DNA from: Prochlorococcus sp. AG-412-I05
GTDB taxonomy: Bacteria; Cyanobacteriota; Cyanobacteriia; PCC-6307; Cyanobiaceae
Assembly: GCA_003214855.1 (NCBI GenBank)
Contig: QCLC01000001.1
Span: 1-64,000 of the forward strand
Reading direction: 5' to 3'
DNA: 64,000 nt
Shown here: one piece after another, positions 31,037 through 40,685 of the stretch
Position numbering within the stretch: the first letter of the stretch is position 1
Layout of the letters: each line of letters opens with the position of its first letter
Position numbers and translations under genes: made by a program
Notes under the pieces: generated by a model
Seen by the model: only the letters and a program-made list of their open reading frames with translations
Told to the model about the DNA's origin: nothing
The model's database searches: none

Positions 31037-31369
31037 ATGCCTCCAGTTCTTGGCAGTTTCGGCTCCCCTGTCATCGTCCTTACGGGGACTCTCGGTTGGC
31101 AGTTCTATTTGGTATGTGTCTTCGTGATCGTTGGCCTTATCCTCACTGGTTATATCTTGCCCTCTTCCGGCGTGTATGGCTCTCTGAGAGGTTGGGGCAC
31201 AGGGACTCCATGGCTGGTGGGTATTGTGCTGCTGGCTAGCGTTGTGACAGTGGTAGAGGTGGCTCGCGGCCTGGTTGGTCCCTCGTTGGCTGTTGGCCTA
31301 TTTATGCTCATCCTTGGATTGCTTGTCCTAGACCAGTTGGGTCGGCAACTTTCGAGGTCTGGTGGTTGA
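31037..31369 (+). CDS. Small multi-TM hypothetical protein
   Basis: 110-aa ORF with three hydrophobic segments; coherent coding. Confidence 0.65.
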   Translation: MPPVLGSFGSPVIVLTGTLGWQFYLVCVFVIVGLILTGYILPSSGVYGSLRGWGTGTPWLVGIVLLASVVTVVEVARGLVGPSLAVGLFMLILGLLVLDQLGRQLSRSGG

Positions 31370-31510
31370 TTGCTCGCCAATTTTCTTCTTGGCGGCTCGC
31401 ATGAGCAGTTAGATCTAAATTGATTGGCACTGTTCATTTGTGTTGATTGGATCAACCAATTTCTCAGAAGTCTCATCACTGGATTTAGTTAGCCTTGATA
31501 TCACTAAACT

Positions 31511-31537
31511 GCCCCGCTTTTAAAGCAGGGCTTTTTT
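31511..31537 (+). terminator. Rho-independent terminator
   Basis: GCCCCGCTTTTAAAGCAGGGC hairpin with one mismatch, then TTTTTT. Confidence 0.75.
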
Positions 31538-32001
31538 ATTGTTTTTCCCCTATAGCGATGTCGCCTTTTCGTTTTCGTGATCCACCGCTTTTGCCAGGTT
31601 CTTGGCTCTTCATCTGAGAGGCAGTGGGCTGGCTTAAGACCAGTGGTGAGTTTGATTACATGGCTGATTGCTCAGCATGCTTCTAGTGCTTTCAATGTTT
31701 TCAGGCTGATGTTATTTACACCTGGTGCTTCAATCGCAGGTGTGCTATCAGCACTAGATCAAACGAACCTTTAGGGATCTACCAAGAGCATTCAAAGCCT
31801 TGGCCGTTCTGGTTAAGCAGGGTGGTATTGAGGTGGTCAAACAAAGTAGTTTTTCTTCTTGCCATCGTCGCTGCTGCGATGGGTCAGAAAAGATGGACTA
31901 GCACATTGAGACCCTTCATGAGCTTAGTGCCTTGCGTGATGGCTGAGTTTTGCAGAGAAGTCAATGCAATGCTGACCTCAAGCTGAAAAGCTGCCGTGTT
32001 C

Positions 32002-32187
32002 TTAGTGTCCGCACCAGAGTGCACAGGTTGCAGTCACGACAGCGATGACAAGCCCGCCCCATTTGATGACCTTCTGGGGAGCATTGAATGTGGTGCCCAC
32101 CAGGATTGCGGAAAGATTGATCACCATGAGCTGATCAGCTGAAGGTGATATGCCGAAAGGCCCTGCAGTAGCGAGCAAGTTCATCAT
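32002..32187 (-). CDS. Possible small membrane protein
   Basis: MMNLLATAGPFGISPSADQLMVINLSAILVGTTFNAPQKVIKWGGLVIAVVTATCALWCGH; two hydrophobic segments. Confidence 0.4.
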   Translation of the reverse strand: MMNLLATAGPFGISPSADQLMVINLSAILVGTTFNAPQKVIKWGGLVIAVVTATCALWCGH

Positions 32188-32745
32188 GAGTGTTGACAGT
32201 AAAGAGATATTAGAGCAAATATCCTCTTGGATAAAGCTGAGTTGTTTTTATTCTCCTGGGTTTAGTTAGCAAGGCTGCTCCAAATCTGACGGCGACCTAG
32301 ATCATCAATATGACGTATACATGAAATACTTCATGGTAGTAGTGAAAAAATGTAAACCCATTTGTTATAGGAATAAAGGTGACGGCTTGTGCAGGGGGGG
32401 ATTCTTCCTAAGCACCTGTTTTTAGCAGGGATATCAAACTCTATTGCCAGTGAATGGATACTCGCGCTAGCAAGATCCTCAAGAGAGATGCAGACTCCTG
32501 GCTTGGCTGGGTAGGGCTTCCTTACCCAATTATTAGGAAGTTGTTGAGCTTCATGATCACCCGACCAAGTCGATTCGCGATAGTAGATAGGAGACTCACA
32601 ATGGCGAATATATTTTTACGATGTTCATTGAACTGCTCAAAATCGAATGATCACCTTCTAGCAGTATTGGTTGAGCAGTCGTCGCGAGCAGCGATTTGTT
32701 TTTAGGAGCACCTGATGGTTCTGGGAATCGGGGGTTTTGTGCCGC

Positions 32746-33555
32746 TCAGCGGCCGTTGAGTAATCCGGCCGCATCGTCTCCTCCGAACAGTTGCCGATAA
32801 GCCGAAGCTGTGATTCCGAAGACCACTGGAACCGCTGCCAGCAGACCAAACCCACAGGCGCAGACCCCTAGGAGCAGGATCAAAGCCTGCATGACCAGAA
32901 GCCCAAGAACCTGCCACCACTGGCCTTGAACGGTGGTGATCCCTCTTTGGATCGTGGCGATCGGCCCCAGGCCCTTGATAACGGCTAGATAGCCGAGAAA
33001 GGCCTGATTCACCTGGAGGTAGGCACCCACCAGGGATCCGACTAGCAGAACGGCAATAGCGCTGGGGCTCAGTATCACGGTCATGGCCAGATCCTGGATG
33101 ACAGGAATTAAGGCGGTGATCTGGTCGGGATCGGACGGATCTGTCGCCATAATGAGCTTGCACAGCTCACTGAACATCTCGTTTGCATCAGCGGCGATCA
33201 GAGCGAGCATTAGAACGGCAGTGCCGATTGCCAGCAGCAGCATGGCCAGGATGAACTGGCGGCTGAACAGTCTCCAGATCGCGGCCGGATTGATGGCGAT
33301 GAAGTCACCGAACTGCGGAGAATTGCCATTCAGGCCGATCCATGCTCCACGTATGAATCCGATGGTGGCCCATAGGCTCACCATGGTTGTGGCGATGAAG
33401 CCGGCTAGGCCTGGAATCAGATCCACCAAAGTGGAGAGGATGAAAGCCGCAAGAGCGAAGAAGACAAACGGCCAGGGAGCGCGACGGAAGGTCTGCCAGC
33501 CTTCCCGGATCGCGAGACCAACGGAAAGATGCGGACTGGATGGGGCGTCGGTCAT
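32746..33555 (-). CDS. Multi-pass integral membrane protein
   Basis: Long hydrophobic ORF with repeated TM segments (LAIREGWQTFRRAPWPFVFFALAAFILSTLVDLIPG...). Confidence 0.8.
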   Translation of the reverse strand: MTDAPSSPHLSVGLAIREGWQTFRRAPWPFVFFALAAFILSTLVDLIPGLAGFIATTMVSLWATIGFIRGAWIGLNGNSPQFGDFIAINPAAIWRLFSRQFILAMLLLAIGTAVLMLALIAADANEMFSELCKLIMATDPSDPDQITALIPVIQDLAMTVILSPSAIAVLLVGSLVGAYLQVNQAFLGYLAVIKGLGPIATIQRGITTVQGQWWQVLGLLVMQALILLLGVCACGFGLLAAVPVVFGITASAYRQLFGGDDAAGLLNGR

Positions 33556-33726
33556 GGAACCTCATCAAGACGATCGACCGGACGCTAGAGGCTTCAAGGA
33601 CGCATGTCAGTGACTGCAACAGTAATGAGATCGATGGCCCTCTGCACATCGACCGTTGTCGTGTGGCGGACGAGGCTGAGACGCAGAGAGGCTTCCAGCT
33701 AGGAACCCCAATCGCTGAGATCTGAA

Positions 33727-33800
33727 CGCCCCCTGATGGATTCGAACCATCGACCGACTGCTTAGAAGGCAGTTGCTCTATCCAGCTGAGCTAAGGGAGC
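33727..33800 (-). tRNA. tRNA-Arg (TCT)
   Basis: Reverse complement GCTCCCTTAGCTCAGCTGGATAGAGCAACTGCCTTCTAAGCAGTCGGTCGATGGTTCGAATCCATCAGGGGGCG. Confidence 0.95.
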
Positions 33801-33858
33801 ACTACAGCATTTTGGCAGCCAACATCGAGTTGGCCTCCTATGGTTAGAGGATGCGAAC

Positions 33859-34692
33859 TTGCATCCGATGGCGGCCAGCCGGCTCAGCGACAGCCAGAAA
33901 TCTGAGCTTGTGGAGCGTTACAGGGCAGGTGATGCCACATCAAGCCTTGCCAAGGCTTATGGCTGCAGTCCTAATACAGTCACTCGCACCGTTAAAACCC
34001 TGCTTTCAGAGAAAGACTATGCCGCGGTGAAGGCCTCTCGTGCTCAGCGTGGAGCCATCTCAAAGACTCTCTCTGCTGTTGGAGAAGCAACCGTTAATGA
34101 TCCATCAGAGTCGAGTTCATCGACGCTGAATTCGCTTGATGAGATGAAGCTTGAAGAGGGGAAGGTGGGTGAGCTCGCGTTGGACGATGAAGCTGCAGGT
34201 GTTCTTGCTCTCGATGATGCTGATGACTTTGATCATGATGCGGAAGAGGACTCGAGCGAAGAGGATCATCTCGAGGCGGACATGGGTGATTTCCCTGAGT
34301 CCGATGTGTTTTGCGAGCTGGTTCCTTTAGTCGCAGACTCTGTTGCTTTCAATGATCGTCCAACGGTTCAATGTGAGCCTCTATTGCCTGGCTTGTTACC
34401 TAGCAGTGTTTATATGCTTGTCGACAAGACAGTGGAACTTGATGCACGCCCGCTGAAGGATTTCTCAGAGTTGGGTTTGCTAGCCGATGATGATCAAGAC
34501 AGACGGGCTCTTTGTTTGTTTGCGAATCCCCGTTCTGCTAAACGTCAGTGTGGACGTAGTCAAAGGGTGATCAAGGTACCTGACACAAGCGTTTTTGAGC
34601 TCACCACCTCCTATCTATTGGCTCGCGGAATCACTCGTTTGGTGCTGGAGGGTTCACTGATTGCCCTTGATTCTCAAGCCCCATCGATCTGA
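33859..34692 (+). CDS. HTH-domain protein with acidic central region
   Basis: N-terminal resolvase/homeodomain-like HTH (LSDSQKSELVERYRAGDATSSLAKAYGCSPNTVTRTVKTLL), then a Glu/Asp-rich linker and a conserved-looking C-terminal region. Confidence 0.75.
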   Translation: MHPMAASRLSDSQKSELVERYRAGDATSSLAKAYGCSPNTVTRTVKTLLSEKDYAAVKASRAQRGAISKTLSAVGEATVNDPSESSSSTLNSLDEMKLEEGKVGELALDDEAAGVLALDDADDFDHDAEEDSSEEDHLEADMGDFPESDVFCELVPLVADSVAFNDRPTVQCEPLLPGLLPSSVYMLVDKTVELDARPLKDFSELGLLADDDQDRRALCLFANPRSAKRQCGRSQRVIKVPDTSVFELTTSYLLARGITRLVLEGSLIALDSQAPSI

Positions 34693-34728
34693 ATGGTTCT
34701 TGATTCGTCGCTTCAGAGTCAGAGTCGT

Positions 34729-34956
34729 TCAGGCTCTTGGCTTGGGCAGCAGCAGAGCGGCTGTACTGCCGCCACTAATGACACCTACGACGATTGACAT
34801 CCCTACCAGAAAACCTGTGGGGAGCTCTGCGCTTTTGGCATCACCCAGCCTGAGACTATGGCGATCACTAAGATTTTGGGCTCCCAGGCAGAGCACGACC
34901 AGGAGTAATCCGCCGCTGACAAGACTGGTTGTTAGCAGCCGCAGCCGCAGCAGCAT
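34729..34956 (-). CDS. Small two-TM membrane protein
   Basis: MLLRLRLLTTSLVSGGLLLVVLCLGAQNLSDRHSLRLG...LPTGFLVGMSIVVGVISGGSTAALLL. Confidence 0.6.
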   Translation of the reverse strand: MLLRLRLLTTSLVSGGLLLVVLCLGAQNLSDRHSLRLGDAKSAELPTGFLVGMSIVVGVISGGSTAALLLPKPRA

Positions 34957-34998
34957 GATGTGTTTTCGATGGTTCCTTAGTTTGCCCTTTCTTGGAGT

Positions 34999-35868
34999 TC
35001 ACTCGCTCTCGTTTTCTACCATTTGGTGTACCAGGGCATAGAGAGCCCTTCTGGATTGCCCTGATTGTTGAGCGAGTTGTCGAGCGGCATCGCTTGCACT
35101 GGCTCCACTGGCCATCAACGCTGCCAATTCCGCTCGCCAATGCGCGTCACTTTGCTGATCTGGTCCTGAAATTGGAGCACCTCCTAGGACAAGAGTGCAT
35201 TCCCCTAGAGGCTTGTGTTCAAGGAAATGCTGTAGGGCTGCTGCGATCGTTGGCCCTACTTGTTGTTCATGGCGTTTGGTGAGTTCCCTGGCCACCTGTA
35301 AGGGCCGCTCATCTCCGCAAAGTTTCGCCAATTCTTTCAGCAGTTGCACCAGCCGGTGTGGAGCTTCGTAAAGAATGGTTGTTCGGGTCTCGCTGGCGAC
35401 CGCTGCCAGCTGCTGCCGCCGTTCCTTGCCTCTTGAGGCTAGAAAACCTTCAAAACAAAAGCGGCCAGATGGAAGTCCGCTGCTCACTAAGGCTGTTGTT
35501 GCTGCACAGGGGCCGGGAATACAGATCACCTGGTGCCCAGCTGCCCTAGCGGCTGCGACGAGTTGTTCGCCGGGATCGCTGATGCCCGGCAGCCCTGCAT
35601 CACTGATTAAAGCCAGGCTTTGCCCTTCGTTGAGCAGTTGAAGCAGTAGGGGGAGGCGAGCTTTGGTGTTGTGTTGGTGGAAGCTGAAACGTTGACTCTG
35701 CGCGCCCAGGTCGTTGAGTAGATGGCCGCTATGGCGTGTGTCTTCACAGGCGATGGCCGAGACATTCGAGAGCACAGATCGTGCTCTGGGGGAGAGATCT
35801 CCGAGGTGACCAATGGGCGTCCCAACCACATAGAGCACCCCTGGTGCTGGTTCCTCTCGCTGACTCAA
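34999..35868 (-). CDS. rsmI: 16S rRNA (cytidine-2'-O)-methyltransferase
   Basis: GVLYVVGTPIGHLGDLSPRARSVLSNVSAIACEDTRHSGHLL, ALISDAGLPGISDPG. Confidence 0.96.
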   Translation of the reverse strand: MSQREEPAPGVLYVVGTPIGHLGDLSPRARSVLSNVSAIACEDTRHSGHLLNDLGAQSQRFSFHQHNTKARLPLLLQLLNEGQSLALISDAGLPGISDPGEQLVAAARAAGHQVICIPGPCAATTALVSSGLPSGRFCFEGFLASRGKERRQQLAAVASETRTTILYEAPHRLVQLLKELAKLCGDERPLQVARELTKRHEQQVGPTIAAALQHFLEHKPLGECTLVLGGAPISGPDQQSDAHWRAELAALMASGASASDAARQLAQQSGQSRRALYALVHQMVENESE

Positions 35869-35892
35869 AATGAGGCTTGCACGTGTCTATTC

Positions 35893-36810
35893 ATGATGCC
35901 GAACGCACCTCTTCTCCCTGTTGGTGTGGACCTGGAGGTTTTGTTGCAGCAATTGAGGCGATTGAGCTGGGGTGCTGCAGACATCCTGCTGGCCTATGCC
36001 CGGGGAGAACAGCCACCGCATGGATTTTCTAAGGCTCTGAGTGTTGACGATGGTGGTGAGGGGCCTGTCTCTGCCGCTGACCTTGCCGTGAATCGTTGGC
36101 TTCTGGATGGCTTAGAAGCGAATTTCCCCTTGGCAGATTGGACTCTATTGAGTGAGGAGACGGCCAAGGAGCAACTCACTGCAGGCGAACCCTTAGCGGC
36201 GGAATGGTTGTGGATCCTTGACCCCTTGGATGGCACAAAGGACTTCTTGCAGGGCACAGGTGAATACGCCGTGCATCTTGCCTTGGTGCATGGTCAACGA
36301 CCAGTGCTTGGCGTGGTACTCCTGCCAGAAGCCGAGGAGCTTTGGTTCGGTGTGATCGGTTCTGGCGCCTGGTGCGAAGACCGGCAGGGACAACGTTCGC
36401 CGGTGCGTTTTAGTCAGCGTCAGGCTTTTGGTGAGTTGATGCTGGTAGCGAGTCGTAACCACCGCGACAACAGGCTTGAACAGCTGCTAGAGAGGCTTGC
36501 TCTTGGTGGTAGCAAGGCTGTGGGCAGTGTGGGTTGCAAGGTGACCACGATTTTGCGTGGAGAAACAGATCTGTATGTCTCTCTTTCAGGTCGTAGTGCT
36601 CCAAAAGACTGGGATATGGCTGCTCCAGAGGCGGTGCTGATGGCGGCAGGGGGATGTTTCACTCATGCTGATGGACGCCAGCTTGCTTACAACAGCGGTG
36701 ATGTGCGTCAGGCCGGCTGTTTGATCGCCAGCCATGGCATCGCCCACGCCCAGCTTTGTGAAGCAGCGGCGCGGGCGATGGAAGAGATCGACCCAGGCTT
36801 TCAGGTTTGA
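35893..36810 (+). CDS. cysQ: 3'(2'),5'-bisphosphate nucleotidase / inositol monophosphatase family
   Basis: PVSAADLAVNRWL, LLSEE, WILDPLDGTKDFLQGTGEYAVHLALV, KDWDMAAPEAVLMAAGG. Confidence 0.93.
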   Translation: MMPNAPLLPVGVDLEVLLQQLRRLSWGAADILLAYARGEQPPHGFSKALSVDDGGEGPVSAADLAVNRWLLDGLEANFPLADWTLLSEETAKEQLTAGEPLAAEWLWILDPLDGTKDFLQGTGEYAVHLALVHGQRPVLGVVLLPEAEELWFGVIGSGAWCEDRQGQRSPVRFSQRQAFGELMLVASRNHRDNRLEQLLERLALGGSKAVGSVGCKVTTILRGETDLYVSLSGRSAPKDWDMAAPEAVLMAAGGCFTHADGRQLAYNSGDVRQAGCLIASHGIAHAQLCEAAARAMEEIDPGFQV

Positions 36811-36826
36811 ATTGACCTGAAGCCCA

Positions 36827-38992
36827 TCAGTTGAGAGGGGCTACAGGAGTTGGAGCTGGCTGTGATTGAGTCTCTTCCCCGTTCTGAGGCACGCCTCTGA
36901 GTGTGAGGTTGATACGGCCACGATTGTCAATCTCTCGTATCCGTACTGTCACCTCATCACCTACTTTCACGACGTCGTCGACCTTCTCCACGCGAGCCTC
37001 TGACAGCTGGGAGATGTGGATCATGCCCTCTTTGCCGGGCAGGATCTCTACGAAAGCCCCGATCGGAATGATCCTTGTGATGGTTCCGGTGAACACCTCC
37101 CCTTCGTTTACTTTGCGAGTGAGTCCTTCGATGATGCGCTGGGCGGCCTCTGCAGCAGCCCCGTCATGAGAAGCAATCGTGACGATGCCACCGTCTTCAA
37201 TGTCGATCTTGGTGTTCGTGCGTTCTGTAATGCCCTTGATTGTGCGACCACCTGGGCCAATCACTGTGCCGATCAGTTCTGGATCGATTCTGAAGCTCAG
37301 CAGGCGCGGGGCATGGGGAGAGAGGCTAGTCCTGGGAGCGTCAATGGCTTCCAGCATCTTCTCGAGGATATGGATCCTGGCAGGGCGGGCCTGATTGACA
37401 GCTTCTGCAATGGTTTTCACCGGAAGGCCGGTGATCTTCATGTCCATCTGCAGGGCCGTGATGCCATCTTTTGTTCCAGCCACCTTGAAGTCCATATCAC
37501 CGAGGAAGTCTTCGATTCCCTGGATGTCAGTGAGGATGCGAATCTCAGCATCTTCCTTGATCAAGCCCATGGCGGCTCCGCTGACTGGAGCCTTCAGTGG
37601 AACACCTGCATCCATGAGGGCCAGGGTGCTGCCGCAGACCGAGCCCATCGAGGTGGACCCATTGGAGCTGAGGACTTCGCTCACCACCCTGAGCACGTAA
37701 GGGAAGGTGTCCTTGGGAGGCAGTACTGGAATGATGGCGCGTTCAGCGAGGGAACCATGGCCTACTTCACGGCGCCCGGGCGATCGCATTGGACGTGTCT
37801 CGCCAACGGAATAGGGGGGGAAGTTGTAGTGGTGTAGATAGGTCTTCTCAGGTCCTGGGTTGAGGTCATCCATCTCCTGGGCATCGCTGGGTGTGCCCAG
37901 GGTGGCGGTGGACAGTACCTGGGTGAGTCCGCGTTGGAAGAGTCCGGATCCGTGCACGCGTTTTGGCAGCACGCCTGCGGCGGAAGTGATGGTGCGGACC
38001 TCATCGAGCTTGCGACCATCGACGCGTTTGCCTTGTTTGATGATTTGCTCACGCATCAATTTTTTGGTGAGCGCCTTGAAGTTGTTGCTCAAGACTTTGC
38101 TGTTGGCATTCACTGACTTGCGAACGGCATCGTCTTCTTTGAGGTTGTCAATGGCTTCAGCTGTTTTCGCTTTGATGGCATCCAATTTGCTATCGCGTTC
38201 AGCTTTGGTCTGCTCAAATTGCTTCAGCACTTCCCCGATGCTCTTGCTGCAATTTTTTTCCAGATAATTCGACAGCTTGGTGTCTTGAGTGGGGGGGTCC
38301 GGCTGTACTTGCTGAATCCCTGCATCCTTGAGGATGGATTGCTGTGCCTTGATTAATTCGCAGACGGCTTCATAGCCAAAGTCGATGGCTTCGATGACGT
38401 CCCCTTCTGGCAGCTGGTTTGCACCGGCTTCAACCATGACAACCCCATCTGGAGTGCCAGCCACCACGAGATCGAGATCGCCACGTTCGATTTCTCGATA
38501 GCTGGGATTCAGAACGAAATCATCACCGAGAAGCCCTACCCTTACTGCAGCCATTGGCCCCTGGAAGGGGATGCCTGCTAGCAAGGTGGCCATGGAAGCT
38601 CCCGTAACGGCCAGCACATCTGCTGGAACCCGTTCATCGAGCGAGAGACATGTTGCCACGATTTGAAGGTCGTCCCTCATCCAGCTAGGGAATAAGGGCC
38701 TCATGGGGCGATCGATTAGACGAGCGATCAGTGTGGCTCTTTCTGGCGGGCGTCCTTCACGTCGCATGAAACTGCCAGGAATGCGGCCAGCTGCATAGAG
38801 CCGCTCCTCGTAGTCGCAAATCAGGGGAAGAAAATCGATGCCTTCGCGGCCTGTCGATCTGGTGGCGGTTACCAGGACGGCGGTGTCGCCGCATTCAATC
38901 ATCACGGAACCACCGGCTTGGGGGGCATATCGCCCTGTGGTCAGCCGAATCTCCCGACCATCAAAGGAGATCGACTGTGTCTGACCTTGCAC
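36827..38992 (-). CDS. pnp: Polyribonucleotide nucleotidyltransferase
   Basis: Full-length PNPase with two RNase PH domains, KH ([11 protein letters not shown]) and S1 ([33 protein letters not shown]). Confidence 0.98.
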   Translation of the reverse strand: MQGQTQSISFDGREIRLTTGRYAPQAGGSVMIECGDTAVLVTATRSTGREGIDFLPLICDYEERLYAAGRIPGSFMRREGRPPERATLIARLIDRPMRPLFPSWMRDDLQIVATCLSLDERVPADVLAVTGASMATLLAGIPFQGPMAAVRVGLLGDDFVLNPSYREIERGDLDLVVAGTPDGVVMVEAGANQLPEGDVIEAIDFGYEAVCELIKAQQSILKDAGIQQVQPDPPTQDTKLSNYLEKNCSKSIGEVLKQFEQTKAERDSKLDAIKAKTAEAIDNLKEDDAVRKSVNANSKVLSNNFKALTKKLMREQIIKQGKRVDGRKLDEVRTITSAAGVLPKRVHGSGLFQRGLTQVLSTATLGTPSDAQEMDDLNPGPEKTYLHHYNFPPYSVGETRPMRSPGRREVGHGSLAERAIIPVLPPKDTFPYVLRVVSEVLSSNGSTSMGSVCGSTLALMDAGVPLKAPVSGAAMGLIKEDAEIRILTDIQGIEDFLGDMDFKVAGTKDGITALQMDMKITGLPVKTIAEAVNQARPARIHILEKMLEAIDAPRTSLSPHAPRLLSFRIDPELIGTVIGPGGRTIKGITERTNTKIDIEDGGIVTIASHDGAAAEAAQRIIEGLTRKVNEGEVFTGTITRIIPIGAFVEILPGKEGMIHISQLSEARVEKVDDVVKVGDEVTVRIREIDNRGRINLTLRGVPQNGEETQSQPAPTPVAPLN

Positions 38993-39091
38993 GTTCTCTT
39001 ATGTTTTTTTGTCAAGCACCATACTGGCACTTTGCCGAGTCAACTTTCGTGGAATTTTGGAATTGATTCCTGTTGGTTCAGTTGCTAAGCA

Positions 39092-39125
39092 ATAAAAAAG
39101 AGGGATGGATGACTTCAATCCCTCT
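39092..39125 (-). terminator. Rho-independent terminator downstream of rpsN
   Basis: Minus strand AGAGGGAT...ATCCCTCT followed by TTTTTTATT. Confidence 0.8.
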
Positions 39126-39172
39126 TGAGAATGAGTAGGAGCTCTCCACTAGATGCAGAAATGGTTTGAGAG

Positions 39173-39475
39173 TTACCAGCTGGACTTGACGACTCCAGGA
39201 AGTTCGCCCTTGTGAGCTCGTTCTCTCAGCTGGTTGCGGCATAGCCCGAAGTCGCGATAGACGCCTCTTGGCTTTCCTGTGGCCCAGCAACGATTGCGGA
39301 TGCGGGTTGGAGCACTGTTGCGCGGGAGAGCTTGAATCTTGCGGTGGATCTCAAGACGTTGCATTGGATCCTTGGCTGCATCGAATGCTGCCATTAGAGC
39401 CGATCTCTTGGCTGCGTAGCGCTCAACAATCTTCTTGCGCTTTACATCACGGGCGATCATTGACTTTTTAGCCAT
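39173..39475 (-). CDS. rpsN: 30S ribosomal protein S14
   Basis: [24 protein letters not shown]...[51 protein letters not shown]. Confidence 0.98.
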   Translation of the reverse strand: MAKKSMIARDVKRKKIVERYAAKRSALMAAFDAAKDPMQRLEIHRKIQALPRNSAPTRIRNRCWATGKPRGVYRDFGLCRNQLRERAHKGELPGVVKSSW

Positions 39476-39583
39476 GCGGCAGTTTTGAAGCGCGAGGGTC
39501 GATAGCGAACTTTACCTTCCAACTGCTGCAATTGTTTTGCTTGCCCAGTTTTCAGCTGCTCAGGCTCTTGTAAAGAGGGCAGA

Positions 39584-40666
39584 TCAGTGTCCGATCAGCT
39601 GTTGCACCACCGATAGTTGAGTGGTGTCGCGAACGATCAGCACCACACTGAGACCTACCAATAAAAAAAAGCCTGATTGCATGAAAGCCAGCTGGATGCG
39701 CTCCGGAATTGGTCGCCCACGCACGCCTTCTAATAGCAGCAGCAACAGTTGGCCGCCATCAAGTAGGGGTAGCGGAATGGCATTGAGTACGGCGAGATTG
39801 ATCGAAAGCAATGCCGCGAAGAGCACTAGGCCAGAACTACCTTGGCTGGTTAGCTGGGCGCCCATTTCGACAATCTTCACAGGGCCACTGACTTGTTGGG
39901 CTGTGGTTGCGAAATCGGTGATGAGTCCTGAATAGCCCTTAACGGTTCGACTGAGTAGGGAAATGAATTGGCTGTCAACATGGTTCAGAACCTCTCCGGG
40001 GCCTTGGGCTCGGCGGGTTTGGCCTGTGACGTTGGCCTGCAATTGGGCGCCCACCCTGCCATTGCCTTGTTGCTCAGCGGGGGTGAGCACAATCTTGCTG
40101 CGTTGACCCGAACGGAATCTGTCCAGGTGAAGTTTGCTGCCTGGTGACTCTTTAATTTGACTCACCAGGGTCTGGATCGCTTCTTGACCTCGCCCTAGCT
40201 CGTTGCCATCCACGCTGAGGATTCGATCGCCAGCCGCTAGCCCTGCAGCCTCAGCGGCTTCTCCGGGTTGAACGGCTACAACCATGACACCTGGATCGGG
40301 TTGGCTTGGAAGCCCGATCATGACCGCTTGGCCCATCAGCACCAGCCATGCCAGCAAAAGATTGGCCATGACCCCTGCACAGATCACCAGGGCTCGTTGT
40401 CTGATCGGCCGGTTGCGTAGTAGGTCGGGATCATCAGGGGGGATTTCGCTGTTTTCGTCGTCATCCGGAAATGAAACGAAGCCCCCTAAAGGCAGAACTC
40501 TCAGTGCATATGTGACACCCCTTCGTTGCTGTTTGATCAGCGCCGGTCCAAACCCGATCGAAAATCCATTCACACGGATTCCCTGAGCAGTGGCAGCCAG
40601 AAAGTGCCCAGCTTCATGAATGATGATCAGCAGGGCTAGAACCGTCAGCGCCGCAAAAACGTTCAT
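39584..40666 (-). CDS. rseP: Site-2 protease RseP
   Basis: IIIHEAGHFLAA zinc motif, PDZ (AAGLAAGDRILSVDG), NAIPLPLLDGGQL. Confidence 0.96.
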   Translation of the reverse strand: MNVFAALTVLALLIIIHEAGHFLAATAQGIRVNGFSIGFGPALIKQQRRGVTYALRVLPLGGFVSFPDDDENSEIPPDDPDLLRNRPIRQRALVICAGVMANLLLAWLVLMGQAVMIGLPSQPDPGVMVVAVQPGEAAEAAGLAAGDRILSVDGNELGRGQEAIQTLVSQIKESPGSKLHLDRFRSGQRSKIVLTPAEQQGNGRVGAQLQANVTGQTRRAQGPGEVLNHVDSQFISLLSRTVKGYSGLITDFATTAQQVSGPVKIVEMGAQLTSQGSSGLVLFAALLSINLAVLNAIPLPLLDGGQLLLLLLEGVRGRPIPERIQLAFMQSGFFLLVGLSVVLIVRDTTQLSVVQQLIGH

Positions 40667-40685
40667 TCAGCTTCTAGTAATGGGT

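Noticed and set aside
31577-31774. 65-aa + ORF after the terminator
   Set aside because: No recognisable features; likely chance.
32454-32705. 83-aa + ORF
   Set aside because: Composition resembles random translation; no support.
20942-32745. Search for lanthipeptide/prochlorosin precursors (Nif11/NHLP leaders ending in double-Gly) and high-light-inducible proteins
   Set aside because: No small ORF seen carries a leader ending in a GG cleavage motif followed by a Cys/Ser/Thr core, or the ExxNGRxAM motif.
37016-37837. 273-aa + strand ORF antisense to pnp
   Set aside because: Fully antisense to clearly coding PNPase; long antisense ORFs follow from codon bias and this one has no recognisable domain.
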